Counted from the stretch's first letter, positions 1 through 8,805 are shown. The stretch is 64,000 nucleotides of DNA from Streptomyces filipinensis (GCF_014649495.1 NZ_BMTD01000010.1:199067-263066), one strand, 5' to 3'. The notes: a model not told the origin generated them from the sequence alone. Numbers and translations are program-made.

Positions 1-1680
1 ACCGGGCAACTGCTCGGCCAGACGCGCCAGGGTCCGGGAGCGGGCCGGCGAGTCGGGGTCGTCGGTACGGATCATGCTCCATACGAAATGGTCCGCCTGC
101 ATCCGCAGTTTGACGCGCGGACTGGCGGCCTGCCTCGCCTCCTCCGCGGCCACGGTCACGGCCTTGGCCAGCTGATCGGTGTGAGCCAGGGCCTGCGTCA
201 GCCGAAAGACGATGGAGGCGCGCAGATCCGGGTCGACGTCGGGCTCCGCCAGTGCCTGGCGGAGATAGCGCACCGTGGCCATGGGCTCGATCAGGAACGT
301 GGCGCAGGCGAGTTCGTGAAGGAGCGCGGCACGGTCCTCGGGCAGGGGCGGTTCCTGCAGCGCACGGTTCAGCAGGCGCTGGGCGGCCTCGGTCGCTCCG
401 GCGTGAAGGTACTCCCGAGCGGCCTCGCGCAGACACGCGACAGCTTCGGGACGGCCCTCGCAGGGGACCTCCAGCAGATGCCGGGCGGCGGCGGTGGGGC
501 CGTGTCCCGCGGCCACGACGGCCTGCGCGGCGGCGTTGTGCAAACCGGCGCGGAAGCCGGTGCGAATGGACCGGTAGATCGTCGTGGCGATCAGCGGGTG
601 GAGGAACTCAAGCTCACCCTCGGGGCCGTGGCCGTCGGTGAGGATCCGGGCCGCGCGCAGCTTCTCGACAGCCTCGGTGGCGGCCTCGTCGCCGAGCACC
701 GCGATGGTCGCGGCGAGCCGCGGCGAGAAGGGCGAACCCAGTACGGCCGCGGTGTGGGCGAAGCGAACGGTCGCCGTGTCGAGTCGTTCCAGACGCTCGA
801 TCAGTCCCGGGCCCTTGATCGCGGCGGCGAGTTCACGCATCGCGGGCAGGTCGTCCTCGGTGCCCCTCAGTTTCCGCTCGGCGAGTCCGATGGCGAGCTC
901 CACCGTTTCGAACGGGCTCCCGCCGGTGGCCGACCAGCATTCCTTGCAGAACACGTCCTCGGCTGCCTCACCGACTTCCTTCCTGATGATCTGCGCCGCG
1001 CCGTCGGCGGTGAGGTGCGCCAGGTCGTGGGGGCGGTCGCCGTGGTGTCCGACCAGCGCGCGGAGTTCGTCCGCCGCGCAGGGCAGTTCGTCGGGCCGGT
1101 AGGCGACCACGATCAGCAGGGGGAGGTCGTCGACTCGTGCCGCGAAGGAGGAGAGCCAGCGCAGGGACTCCAGGTCCGCCCAGTGCAGGTCGTCCAGGAG
1201 CAGGACGACGGGCGCCTTCTTCACGGTGAGCCGTGTCATGACCCAGTCGAGACCTTCACGGACCCCGGTCGGGTCGGGCGCGGGGGCGGGGCCGCTCGCT
1301 TCGAGACCGAGGACCGCGGCCACGATGTCGTACCAGCTTCCCAGGAAGGTGCGGAGTTCCGCCCCGTCCATCCGTGCCAGCGAGGGCTGCAGCAGCTGGC
1401 GCACCACGCGGAACGCCGACCCCTGTTCCTTCTCCCCGCCCCTTCCCGACAGCACGGTGAATCCGTGTGCCGCGGCGCGCACCCGTGCTTGCGTGATGAG
1501 TGCCGTCTTGCCCAGCCCGGCCGGACCGGTGAAGGCGAGCAGTCCTCCGCGGCTCGCCCGGGGCACCCCGTCCGGGGTGCGGCGCAGTTCCTGGAACGCG
1601 GCGTCGAGGGCCTGAAGTTCCTGTCGGCGCTCGATCAAGGTCCGTTGCTCCGTGAACGATTGCCGCGGCTCCGTCGCCAT
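1..1680 (-). CDS. LAL-type AAA ATPase transcriptional regulator (C-terminus cut off by window edge)
   Basis: Reading the minus strand from the ATG at 1680 gives 560 open codons that run off the window. An AAGGCGG ribosome site lies 8 bases upstream. The N-terminus carries a P-loop, GPAGLGKTAL, at about residues 52-61, and a Walker B strand, VVLLLDDLHWAD, near residue 165. A long helical region rich in Leu, Ala and Arg follows, as in the MalT/LAL family of ATP-driven LuxR regulators. The DNA-binding LuxR domain expected at the C-terminus lies outside the window, so the class is inferred from the ATPase part only. It sits downstream of, and codirectional with, the terpene synthase/P450 pair, so it could be a pathway-linked regulator, but nothing in the sequence proves that. 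The opposite strand shows a long open frame that is a coding shadow. Confidence 0.8.
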   Translation of the reverse strand, partial: MATEPRQSFTEQRTLIERRQELQALDAAFQELRRTPDGVPRASRGGLLAFTGPAGLGKTALITQARVRAAAHGFTVLSGRGGEKEQGSAFRVVRQLLQPSLARMDGAELRTFLGSWYDIVAAVLGLEASGPAPAPDPTGVREGLDWVMTRLTVKKAPVVLLLDDLHWADLESLRWLSSFAARVDDLPLLIVVAYRPDELPCAADELRALVGHHGDRPHDLAHLTADGAAQIIRKEVGEAAEDVFCKECWSATGGSPFETVELAIGLAERKLRGTEDDLPAMRELAAAIKGPGLIERLERLDTATVRFAHTAAVLGSPFSPRLAATIAVLGDEAATEAVEKLRAARILTDGHGPEGELEFLHPLIATTIYRSIRTGFRAGLHNAAAQAVVAAGHGPTAAARHLLEVPCEGRPEAVACLREAAREYLHAGATEAAQRLLNRALQEPPLPEDRAALLHELACATFLIEPMATVRYLRQALAEPDVDPDLRASIVFRLTQALAHTDQLAKAVTVAAEEARQAASPRVKLRMQADHFVWSMIRTDDPDSPARSRTLARLAEQLPG

Positions 1681-1824
1681 GTGCCGTACCGCCTTCTTTC
1701 GTTCGGCCCGGGGGAAGCCGAGCGTACGCCTCGCAATGGTGCGGCAGGCTGGTTTGGGCACCATAGGGTGAATCATGAATCGCAGGTGGGATAATGTCCG
1801 CCGATCGGGTAGGGGGCGTGAATG

Positions 1825-1840
1825 GCCACCTCTCGGTGGC
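1825..1840 (-). terminator. Small hairpin after the terpene synthase gene
   Basis: GCCACC (1825-1830) and GGTGGC (1835-1840) form a perfect 6-bp stem with a TCTC loop, 18 bases after the terpene synthase stop codon. No U-tract follows. It may end or attenuate the terpene mRNA before the regulator gene. Confidence 0.4.
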
Positions 1841-1857
1841 GCTGTCGCGGGAGCGTG

Positions 1858-2883
1858 TCAGGTGCCTTGCGACACGGCGGGCACCGACGCGACGTCCGCG
1901 TAGCGCGGCACGGTGCGGGACCAGTGGTAGCACCCGCGGATCCAGCCGATCATGCCCTCCACGTAGCCGATGCCTGCGGGGCTCAACTCCGGTTTGACCT
2001 GCGCGTAGAGCTGCTGGAACTCCTCGATCGCGCCGTTGATCTGCTGGATGGCCAGCATCACGGCGGCCTGCAGGGTGCAGTGGTGTTCGCGCTGGTGGGC
2101 CAGGGCCAGGTTGATCATGCCGCCGGCGCGCTGTTCCTTCACCGCGGAGAACAGGTCGGGTATCCATACCGCCGCGTCGGCCGACAGGCGGCCCAGCCGC
2201 TGTACCACGGGGTGGTGGAGCTCGGCAGGGGACAGCTCGTTTGGCTGGGCGGCCTCGGACAGCGGGTAGAACGGTTCGATGCCCGCGGTCAGCGACCGTA
2301 TGGAGGTGCAGTCCCCGGTCCGCAGGAGGTAGGGCTGGGCCTGCGCCACCGCTTCGTACAACAGCCCGTGCACATACTCACGGCTCTTCCAGGCCCATCG
2401 CGCGGCCTGCGCGGGTGTGCAGCGTTCCCGGACCTGTCGGTGGAGATCGGCCAGGGCCGCTCCGAGACGGGTGCTGGGCGGCCGGCCGTCCCGCAGGATC
2501 GCGACGCTCTCGCCCAGCATCGGCAGCAGCCTGCCGGGAGAGCGCCGGCCGACGTCCTCGGCACGGTCGTCGAAGACGAACTGATAGGCGATCTGGTTGG
2601 CCATGATCTGGAGGAGGCCGGCGTCCATGGTGGGGCTGTTGTAGGACGCGAGCTCGGCGGGGCGGGTGCGGGCGATCATCACGGCCACATCGGGTGCGTC
2701 GGTCAGCCCCCACACCTTCAGCCATGCGTCGACGCCGGCCGCGGCTTCGCGTTCATGGGGGTTGCGCGCGAACGGGAAGGGCATGTGGAGGTGGGAGTCG
2801 ATCAGGTCCCGGAGGGTGGAGGCCGGCATTCCGTCTGGAACTCCGAGTGTGACTTCCTCATGTGTTGTCGACAACGTGGTCAC
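1858..2883 (-). CDS. Class I terpene synthase (terpene cyclase), atypical NSE motif
   Basis: A 341-residue protein of the size usual for bacterial sesquiterpene-type cyclases, started at GTG 2883. The aspartate-rich metal motif is DDRAED at residues 105-110. The NSE motif is PDLFSAVKE at residues 242-250. The pyrophosphate-sensor Arg196 lies exactly 46 residues before it, and the RY pair is R327-Y328. These fix the family with confidence. The oddity is residue 242: the canonical Asn that binds the second metal is Pro, while Ser246 and Glu250 are kept. The gene starts 26 bp inside the 3' end of the P450 gene, which suggests translational coupling. No clear Shine-Dalgarno precedes the GTG; Met19 is an alternative start. 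The product cannot be predicted. The likely substrate is farnesyl or another linear prenyl diphosphate. Confidence 0.9.
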   Translation of the reverse strand: MTTLSTTHEEVTLGVPDGMPASTLRDLIDSHLHMPFPFARNPHEREAAAGVDAWLKVWGLTDAPDVAVMIARTRPAELASYNSPTMDAGLLQIMANQIAYQFVFDDRAEDVGRRSPGRLLPMLGESVAILRDGRPPSTRLGAALADLHRQVRERCTPAQAARWAWKSREYVHGLLYEAVAQAQPYLLRTGDCTSIRSLTAGIEPFYPLSEAAQPNELSPAELHHPVVQRLGRLSADAAVWIPDLFSAVKEQRAGGMINLALAHQREHHCTLQAAVMLAIQQINGAIEEFQQLYAQVKPELSPAGIGYVEGMIGWIRGCYHWSRTVPRYADVASVPAVSQGT

Positions 2884-4321
2884 CTGCCGTTCGGGCGTCC
2901 GAGGTGCGTGGGGCGGCCGTTGTTCCGGGCGCGAGTGAGGTGGCGGCGGGCCGGTGGGACCGCGGTTCGCAGACCATGACCAGGGAGCGCGGTCCCATGG
3001 TGATTCCGGGCCGCGGTTTCTGTTCGGCCTGCCCCGGCAGATGGCGCAGGCGCCGGCGGCCGGCGATGGTCGCGAGCGCCAGGGTGGCCTCCACCATGGC
3101 GAACTCGTCGCCGAGGCATTTGCGGTTGCCCGCGGAGAACGGCATCAGCGCGCGGCGCTGCTCGGCGGTGGGCCGCCCCGGCAGCCAGCGGCCGGGGTCG
3201 AAACGCTCGGGGTCGGGGAACGACGAGGGATCGTGGTGCAGGAGGTAGGGGCTGTACAGAACGGTGGCCCCCTGGGGCAGACGGCACCCCGCGAGTTCCG
3301 TCTCCCGGGTGGCGACGCGGGTGAAGAGCCAGCCGGGCGACGAGTGGCGCAGCGTCTCGGTGACGACGCAGCGGGTGTGGACGAGGCGCGGCAGGTCGTC
3401 GGGACCGGGTCGACGGCCGTCGGCGAGGACGGTGTCGAGTTCGTCGTGCAGCCGGCGTTCCGCCTCGGGATGGCGGGCCAGCAGGCTGAAGGCGGCGGCC
3501 AGGCACAGCGCCTGGGTCTCGACACCCGTGAGCAGCAGTGTGATCAGGTGGTCGTGGACCTCCTGGCCGGTGATCGCCGCGCCCTCGCCGTCGCCGCGCG
3601 CGGCCGTCAGCAGGGTTCCGAGCACGTCGTCGCGGTCGGCACCCCGGCGGCGCTCCGCGATGGCCGAGTCGATGATCGCGTGCAGCCGGACGAGCGCGTG
3701 GCGGTAGCGGCGGTTGGCGGGGGTGGGGAGGCGGAACAGGGCGTCGATCGGTACGACCGTGCGGACGAAGAGGCCACGGACGACATCGGCGAGACAGTCC
3801 CGCACCTCGGCGGTGGTCGTGTCGTCCAGCGAGTCGGACAGGAGGACCCGGCTGATCACGCGGGTCGTGAGGGTCGTCATCGCCTCGGTGACGGGCACCG
3901 TCCGGCCCGCCTGCCACGTCTCGCACACCGACGCGGACTCCTCGGTGACGAGGTCCGTGTAGGCGGTGACGTGGGAGGGACGGAAGGCGGGTTGCAGCAG
4001 CCGGCGCTTGTCCCGGTGCGCCGGCTGGCGGCAGGTGACGAGACCGTCGCCCATCAGTTTGCCGAGCCTGTCGTACAGCGGGCCCCCCTTGTCGAAGGTG
4101 TGCGGATCCATGAGCACCTGGTGGGTCAGCTCCGGATGGCACACCATCCAGGCGCGCTGGGGGCCCAGCCGTATCTCGACCAGATCCCCGTGTGCGGGCA
4201 AAGAATTCAGAAAAGCCAGCGGCCGGCGGTAGAAGGCGATACCGTGACCGAGGAGTGGGAATATGCCGGGAGCAGTACCTGTTCGCCACGTTCGTTTCTG
4301 TTCAGGCACAGCACAGCTCAT
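2858..4321 (-). CDS. Cytochrome P450, probable terpene hydroxylase
   Basis: A 487-residue P450. ATG 4321 is chosen because AGGAGG lies 5 bases upstream; the open frame extends further but without such a site. I-helix TGVET at 265-269, ExxR as ETLR at 322-325, heme loop FSAGNRKCLG at 395-404 with Cys402 as the thiolate ligand. The N-terminal region (LLGHG, then RRPLAFLNSL and HGDLVEIRLGP) resembles the CYP170/CYP183 group (albaflavenone and pentalenene oxidases) as I remember it. It would take electrons from a ferredoxin, but no ferredoxin gene is adjacent. It is upstream of and overlaps the terpene synthase gene, so it most likely oxidises that enzyme's product. The C-terminal 35 residues are a low-complexity tail beyond the P450 fold. 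Confidence 0.9.
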   Translation of the reverse strand: MSCAVPEQKRTWRTGTAPGIFPLLGHGIAFYRRPLAFLNSLPAHGDLVEIRLGPQRAWMVCHPELTHQVLMDPHTFDKGGPLYDRLGKLMGDGLVTCRQPAHRDKRRLLQPAFRPSHVTAYTDLVTEESASVCETWQAGRTVPVTEAMTTLTTRVISRVLLSDSLDDTTTAEVRDCLADVVRGLFVRTVVPIDALFRLPTPANRRYRHALVRLHAIIDSAIAERRRGADRDDVLGTLLTAARGDGEGAAITGQEVHDHLITLLLTGVETQALCLAAAFSLLARHPEAERRLHDELDTVLADGRRPGPDDLPRLVHTRCVVTETLRHSSPGWLFTRVATRETELAGCRLPQGATVLYSPYLLHHDPSSFPDPERFDPGRWLPGRPTAEQRRALMPFSAGNRKCLGDEFAMVEATLALATIAGRRRLRHLPGQAEQKPRPGITMGPRSLVMVCEPRSHRPAATSLAPGTTAAPRTSDARTAGDHVVDNT

Positions 4322-4412
4322 GGGTACCTCCTGCCCGACGAAGACACGTGAAATGTGTGAATCTGCTACGGACTTGGCCTGAGGAATGTCCTGCCCAAGT
4401 TCAACGGTGCTT

Positions 4413-4426
4413 GGTTTCCGGAAACC
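4413..4426. promoter_or_regulatory. Perfect 14-bp palindrome in the P450 / ligase divergent promoter
   Basis: GGTTTCCGGAAACC is a perfect palindrome between two divergent start codons (4321 minus and 4531 plus). A second dyad, ACTTGG (4372-4377) with CCAAGT (4395-4400), lies closer to the P450. Either could be an operator. No regulator gene adjoins apart from the LAL gene downstream. Confidence 0.45.
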
Positions 4427-4530
4427 TTTCTCCAGAGGGGCGCACAGGAGCACGCAGAAGCAAAAGTTGCATTCGGTGAACAGCCGTTGCTGCTTGACCT
4501 GCCTCTGTGACGGACTGAGGATCATGAGTC

Positions 4531-6027
4531 ATGACGCAGGGACACGGCAGCACGGTCGACGGGGTGCTGCGGCGCAGCGCCCGACGCACCCCGGCCCGCC
4601 TCGCGGTGGAGTACGGCGAACGCCGCTGGACGTACGAGGAACTCGACGACGCCGTCTCCCGGGCGGCCTCGGTACTGCTCGCGCAGAACCTCACGCCCGG
4701 CGACCGGGTCGGCGCCTACGGCCACAACTCCGACGCCTACCTCATCGCCTTCCTCGCCTGCGCCCGCGCGGGCCTGGTGCACGTGCCGGTCAACCAGAAC
4801 CTGACCGGGGACGACCTGGCGTACCTCGTCGGCCAGTCCGGCAGCACCCTCGTCCTCGCCGACCCCGGCCTCGCCGGGCGGCTCCCGGACGGCGTACGCG
4901 TGCTGCCGCTCCGGGACGCCGAGGACTCGCTCCTCGCCCGGCTGGCGGACAGCGCGCCGTACGACGGGCCCGAACCCCGCACCGAGGACCTGGTGCAGCT
5001 GCTGTACACCTCGGGTACGACCGCTCTGCCCAAGGGCGCGATGATGACCCACCGGGCCCTGGTGCACGAGTACCTGAGCGCCATCACCGCCCTCGACCTG
5101 AGCGCCGGGGACCGGCCGGTGCACGCGCTGCCGCTGTACCACTCGGCGCAGACACATGTGTTCCTGCTGCCCTACCTCGCCGTCGGCGCGAGCAACATCA
5201 TCCTGGACGCGCCCGACGGGGACCGGCTGTTCGACCTGATCGAGGCGGGCCGCGCGGACAGCCTGTTCGCGCCGCCCACCGTGTGGATCGGCCTCGCCAA
5301 CCGGCCCGACTTCGCCACACGTGACCTCGACGGCCTGCGCAAGGCCTACTACGGCGCGTCGATCATGCCCGTCCCGGTCCTGCAGCGGCTGCGCGAGCGT
5401 CTGCCGGGGCTCGCCTTCTACAACTGCTTCGGGCAGAGCGAGATCGGCCCCCTGGCGACGGTGCTCGGCCCCGACGAACACGAGGGCCGGCTGGACTCCT
5501 GCGGCCGTACCGTGCTGTTCGTGGACGCGCGGGTGGTCGACGACCAGGGCGAGGACGTGCCCGACGGCACGCCCGGTGAGATCGTCTACCGCTCACCGCA
5601 GTTGTGCGAGGGCTACTGGGACAAGCCCGAGGAGACCGCGGAGGCCTTCCGGGACGGCTGGTTCCACTCCGGTGACCTCGCGGTGCGCGACGCCGAGGGT
5701 TACTTCACGATCGTGGACCGGGTGAAGGACGTCATCAACTCCGGTGGCGTCCTGGTGGCTTCGCGCCAGGTCGAGGACGCTCTCTACACCCATGAGGCCG
5801 TCGCCGAGGCCGCCGTGATCGGCCTGCCCGACGAGCGGTGGATCGAGGCCGTCACGGCGGTCGTCGTCCCACGCGGCGAGGTGACGGAGGAGCGGCTGAT
5901 CGCCCATGTGAAGGAGAAGCTCGCGCCGTTCAAGGCGCCCAAACGGGTGCTGTTCGTCAGCGAGTTGCCGCGCAACGCCAGCGGGAAGATCCTCAAGCGC
6001 GCGCTGCGGAACCGCTTCAGCGGTTAG
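4531..6027 (+). CDS. Acyl-CoA synthetase / AMP-dependent ligase
   Basis: A 498-residue adenylate-forming enzyme expected to activate a carboxylic acid as its CoA thioester in the cytoplasm. The P-loop-like YTSGTTALPKGAMMTHR is near residue 168. FGQSEIGP, the hinge-side motif FHSGDLAVRDAEGY and the C-terminal catalytic-lysine motif PRNASGKILKRALR are all present, so the enzyme looks complete. ATG 4531 follows GAGG by 10 bases. It is divergent from the P450/terpene pair across 209 bp, and its stop overlaps the convergent luciferase-like gene by 11 bp. Substrate unknown: medium- or long-chain fatty acids or an aromatic acid are possible. A role with the terpene module is only a guess from position. 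Confidence 0.88.
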   Translation: MTQGHGSTVDGVLRRSARRTPARLAVEYGERRWTYEELDDAVSRAASVLLAQNLTPGDRVGAYGHNSDAYLIAFLACARAGLVHVPVNQNLTGDDLAYLVGQSGSTLVLADPGLAGRLPDGVRVLPLRDAEDSLLARLADSAPYDGPEPRTEDLVQLLYTSGTTALPKGAMMTHRALVHEYLSAITALDLSAGDRPVHALPLYHSAQTHVFLLPYLAVGASNIILDAPDGDRLFDLIEAGRADSLFAPPTVWIGLANRPDFATRDLDGLRKAYYGASIMPVPVLQRLRERLPGLAFYNCFGQSEIGPLATVLGPDEHEGRLDSCGRTVLFVDARVVDDQGEDVPDGTPGEIVYRSPQLCEGYWDKPEETAEAFRDGWFHSGDLAVRDAEGYFTIVDRVKDVINSGGVLVASRQVEDALYTHEAVAEAAVIGLPDERWIEAVTAVVVPRGEVTEERLIAHVKEKLAPFKAPKRVLFVSELPRNASGKILKRALRNRFSG

Positions 6028-6898
6028 CCGGGGCCTTCTCCGGCAGCAGGGCGTCCGCCAGCAGGCGCCAGGCGGGCAGCGCCGATGCGCCGGGCTCGAC
6101 ACCGATCACCTGTACGGCGACGTGATCGGCCCCCGCCTCCCCATGCCCGCGCAGCTTCCGCACGACCGTGTCCGGATCGCCCCAGAACACCAGGTCGTCC
6201 ACGAAACGGTCGCTGCCGCCGCCGGAGAGGTCGTCGTCGGTGTATCCGAGCCGGCGGAACTTCGCGAGGTTGTAGGGGGTGGTGAGGTAGCCGTGCAGGT
6301 GCTCGCGTGCGAGGGCGCGGGCCCGCACCGGGTCGGCCTCGAACAGTACCGCGTGCTCGACGGCCAGGAAGGCGTCCGGTCCGAGGATCTCCCGCGCCCG
6401 CGCCGTGTGGTCGGTGTTCACGTGATAGGTCTGGGCCCCGTCGGCGCGGTCGCGGGCCAGTTCCAGCATCTTCGGGCCGTACGCGGCCAGCAGCCGCCGC
6501 ACCGGCTGCGCCGGGCGGGGGTTGGGGGTCTCCATGGCGTCCAGCTCGTCGAGGTACGCGGCCATGGCGGCGAGGGGCTTGACGCCGGGGCGTGGCTGCC
6601 CGCCGAAGCCCAGGCCCAGCACATGCCGGCCCGGGTAGGCGTCCGCGAGCAGCAGGGCGGCGCCGTGTGTCCAGCGGGCCTCCCGGGACCAGATCCGGGC
6701 GATGCCGTTGACGACGCCCAGCCGCCCGGTGGCCGCGAGCAGGAAGCCGGCGTGTGTGAACGCGTCCCGCCCGAGGAGTTCGGGCACCCACAGCGTCCGC
6801 CAGCCCAGGCCCTCCAGTTCCTGGACGGAGTCGCGGATCCGCGCGGCCGGCTGGTGCTCGAAGTCGAAGGTGTAGATCCCGAAGGCGCCGAGGTCCAT
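6017..6898 (-). CDS. Luciferase-like (LLM) F420-dependent oxidoreductase
   Basis: A 293-residue protein with the LLM barrel pattern: the N-terminal strand LGAFGIYTFDF, then WVPELLGRDAFTHAG and LGLGFGGQPRPGVKPLAAM. It ends with the ADHVAVQVIGV strand typical of the TIGR03620-like actinobacterial group. Members use F420 or flavin for hydride transfer; the substrate is not deducible. ATG 6898 is supported by GGGAG 9 bases upstream. It lies 97 bp downstream of an ArsR gene on the same strand, with a perfect dyad in the gap, so it is probably a direct ArsR target. Mycobacterial Rv3520c, in the sterol locus that resembles the cluster at 11-17 kb, is also an LLM protein. That parallel is inference. 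Confidence 0.85.
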   Translation of the reverse strand: MDLGAFGIYTFDFEHQPAARIRDSVQELEGLGWRTLWVPELLGRDAFTHAGFLLAATGRLGVVNGIARIWSREARWTHGAALLLADAYPGRHVLGLGFGGQPRPGVKPLAAMAAYLDELDAMETPNPRPAQPVRRLLAAYGPKMLELARDRADGAQTYHVNTDHTARAREILGPDAFLAVEHAVLFEADPVRARALAREHLHGYLTTPYNLAKFRRLGYTDDDLSGGGSDRFVDDLVFWGDPDTVVRKLRGHGEAGADHVAVQVIGVEPGASALPAWRLLADALLPEKAPANR

Positions 6899-6937
6899 CC
6901 GTGTGCTCCCTCGCGGAGTAGGTATCAGTGAATCGCA

Positions 6938-6957
6938 ATATCGCAGATTCTCGATAT
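6938..6957. promoter_or_regulatory. ArsR-type operator candidate before the LLM gene
   Basis: ATATCG (6938-6943), 8 bases, CGATAT (6952-6957): a perfect AT-rich inverted repeat in otherwise GC-rich DNA, 39 bp upstream of the LLM start and downstream of the arsR stop. Confidence 0.55.
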
Positions 6958-6995
6958 GTTTGGCAAGGAGGCGCCGGTGTCCGGGAGGGGTGCTG

Positions 6996-7328
6996 TCAGA
7001 GCGTCTGCCCCAGCTCCGCGACCAGGTCGGCGATGCGCTGCTCGTCCCGCTTGTAGTGGGTCCACTTGCCCACCCGGGTGGCCCGGACCAGGCCGGCGCG
7101 CTGGAGTTCGGCCATGTAGGCGGACACGGTCGACTGGGCCAGTCCTGCCTTTGCCTGGATGTGGCTGACGCACACACCGACCTTGGCGGGATCGGCTATG
7201 GCGGCCTCCGTCGGGAAGTGCCGCTCGGGCTCCCGCAGCCAGCGCAGCATCTGTAGGCGCATCGGGTTGGACAGTGCCCGCAGGGCGTTGACGAGATCCG
7301 GGTCCGGGAGGGGGGCGCTGTCCGTCAT
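6996..7328 (-). CDS. ArsR-family winged-helix repressor
   Basis: A 110-residue protein with the ArsR fold: ALSNPMRLQMLRWLRE opening helices, a recognition helix around AKAGLAQSTVSAYMAELQRAGLV, and the wing RATRVGKWTHYKRD. It has one Cys (CVSH, about residue 53) and no CxC-type metal site, so it is more likely a redox or small-molecule sensor than a metal sensor. Upstream of and codirectional with the LLM oxidoreductase gene, which it probably controls through the dyad between them. Confidence 0.9.
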   Translation of the reverse strand: MTDSAPLPDPDLVNALRALSNPMRLQMLRWLREPERHFPTEAAIADPAKVGVCVSHIQAKAGLAQSTVSAYMAELQRAGLVRATRVGKWTHYKRDEQRIADLVAELGQTL

Positions 7329-7466
7329 GGCTCGGGATTATAGGCCGCCGACGACGTTTCGAGGTACGTCGATACGACCCAGGTCGGGCCGGGCTGAGCC
7401 CGGGCGGAGGCGAGGCGGACCCGGCCGTGCCGGGCTGCGCGCGGGCCGGGACACCGTGCGCATGGC

Positions 7467-8771
7467 CTACCCGGCGTTCTTGGGGCGCAGGTCGACGATC
7501 CGGCGGATCTTGCCGACCGACCGCTCCAGCGACTCCGGCTCCACGATCTCCACGTCGACGGACACCCCGATGCCGTCCTTCACCGCCGCGACGATGGACC
7601 TGGCCGCCGCCTCGCGCGCCTCCGCGCCCGCGTCCGGGCGGGCCTCGGCGCGGACGGTCAGCCGGTCGAGCCGGCCCTCCCGGGTCAGCCGGAGCTGGAA
7701 GTGGGGCGCCACGCCTGGCGTGCGGAGCACGATCTCCTCGATCTGGGTCGGGAACAGGTTGACCCCGCGCAGGATCACCATGTCGTCGCTGCGCCCGGTG
7801 ATCTTCTCCATCCTGCGGAACGCACGCGCCGTGCCGGGCAGCAGCCGGGTGAGGTCGCGGGTGCGGTACCGGACGACCGGCATGGCCTCCTTGGTCAGCG
7901 AGGTGAACACCAGCTCACCCCGCTCGCCCTCCGGCAGCGCCTCACCCGTGATCGGATCGACCACCTCCGGATAGAAGTGGTCCTCCCACACGGTCAGCCC
8001 GTCCTTCGTCTCCACGCACTCCTGCGCGACACCCGGGCCGATCACCTCGGACAGGCCGTAGATGTCGACGGCGTCGATCGCGAACCGTTCCTCGATCTCG
8101 TGCCGCATCCGCTCGGTCCAGGGCTCGGCCCCGAAGACGCCCACGCGCAGCGAGGTGGCGCGCGGGTCCACGCCCTGGCGCTCGAACTCGTCCAGCAGGG
8201 TGAGCATGTAGGAAGGCGTCACCATGATCACGGACGGTTGCAGATCCCGGATCAGCTGCACCTGCCGGGCCGTCATGCCGCCGGAGGCCGGGACGACCGT
8301 ACAGCCCAGGCGCTCCGCACCGTAGTGGGCGCCCAGACCACCGGTGAACAGCCCATAGCCGTAGGCCACATGCACGATGTCACCAGGTCGCCCGCCCGCT
8401 GCCCGGATCGACCGCGCCACCATGTCGGCCCACATGGAAAGGTCGCTGTCCGTGTAGCCGACCACCGTGGGGCGTCCTGTGGTGCCGCTGGAGGCGTGCA
8501 GCCGGCGGATCCGCTCGCGCGGCACGGCGAACATGCCGTACGGGTAGTTGTCCCTGAGGTCGGCCTTGGTCGTGAAGGGGAAACGGACCAGATCGGCGAG
8601 GGAGCGGCAGTCCTCCGGGCGGACACCGGCCTTGTCGAAGGACTCCCGGTAGAACGGCACGTTGTCGTAGGCGTGCCGCAGCGTGGTGCGCAAACGCTCC
8701 AGCTGCAGTTCCCGCAGCTCATCGGGCCGGAGCCGTTCGCCCGCGTCGAGCAGGTCCGTCGCGTCCGCCAT
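7467..8771 (-). CDS. paaK: Phenylacetate-CoA ligase family enzyme
   Basis: A 434-residue PaaK-type adenylate-forming ligase that would convert phenylacetate (or a related aryl acid) to its CoA thioester. Nucleotide motif ASSGTTGRPTVVGYT near residue 95, IYGLSEVIGPG, VRYRTRDLTR, and the C-terminal GRSDDMVILRGVNLFP typical of PaaK. ATG 8771 is selected over an upstream in-frame start because GAGGGAG lies 8 bases before it. None of the other paa genes (paaABCDE, paaZ) is in the window, so it acts alone here or supplies a CoA ester to another pathway. A perfect dyad lies 35-52 bp upstream. Confidence 0.88.
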   Translation of the reverse strand: MADATDLLDAGERLRPDELRELQLERLRTTLRHAYDNVPFYRESFDKAGVRPEDCRSLADLVRFPFTTKADLRDNYPYGMFAVPRERIRRLHASSGTTGRPTVVGYTDSDLSMWADMVARSIRAAGGRPGDIVHVAYGYGLFTGGLGAHYGAERLGCTVVPASGGMTARQVQLIRDLQPSVIMVTPSYMLTLLDEFERQGVDPRATSLRVGVFGAEPWTERMRHEIEERFAIDAVDIYGLSEVIGPGVAQECVETKDGLTVWEDHFYPEVVDPITGEALPEGERGELVFTSLTKEAMPVVRYRTRDLTRLLPGTARAFRRMEKITGRSDDMVILRGVNLFPTQIEEIVLRTPGVAPHFQLRLTREGRLDRLTVRAEARPDAGAEAREAAARSIVAAVKDGIGVSVDVEIVEPESLERSVGKIRRIVDLRPKNAG

Positions 8772-8805
8772 GGAGCCGTCTCCCTCGCCGTCCTCACATT
8801 CCGGA

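Noticed and set aside
88..1794. A 568-codon open frame on the plus strand
   Set aside because: It is opposite the LAL regulator, whose minus-strand translation has Walker motifs and a ribosome site; the plus frame has Gly/Arg-rich, motif-free sequence.
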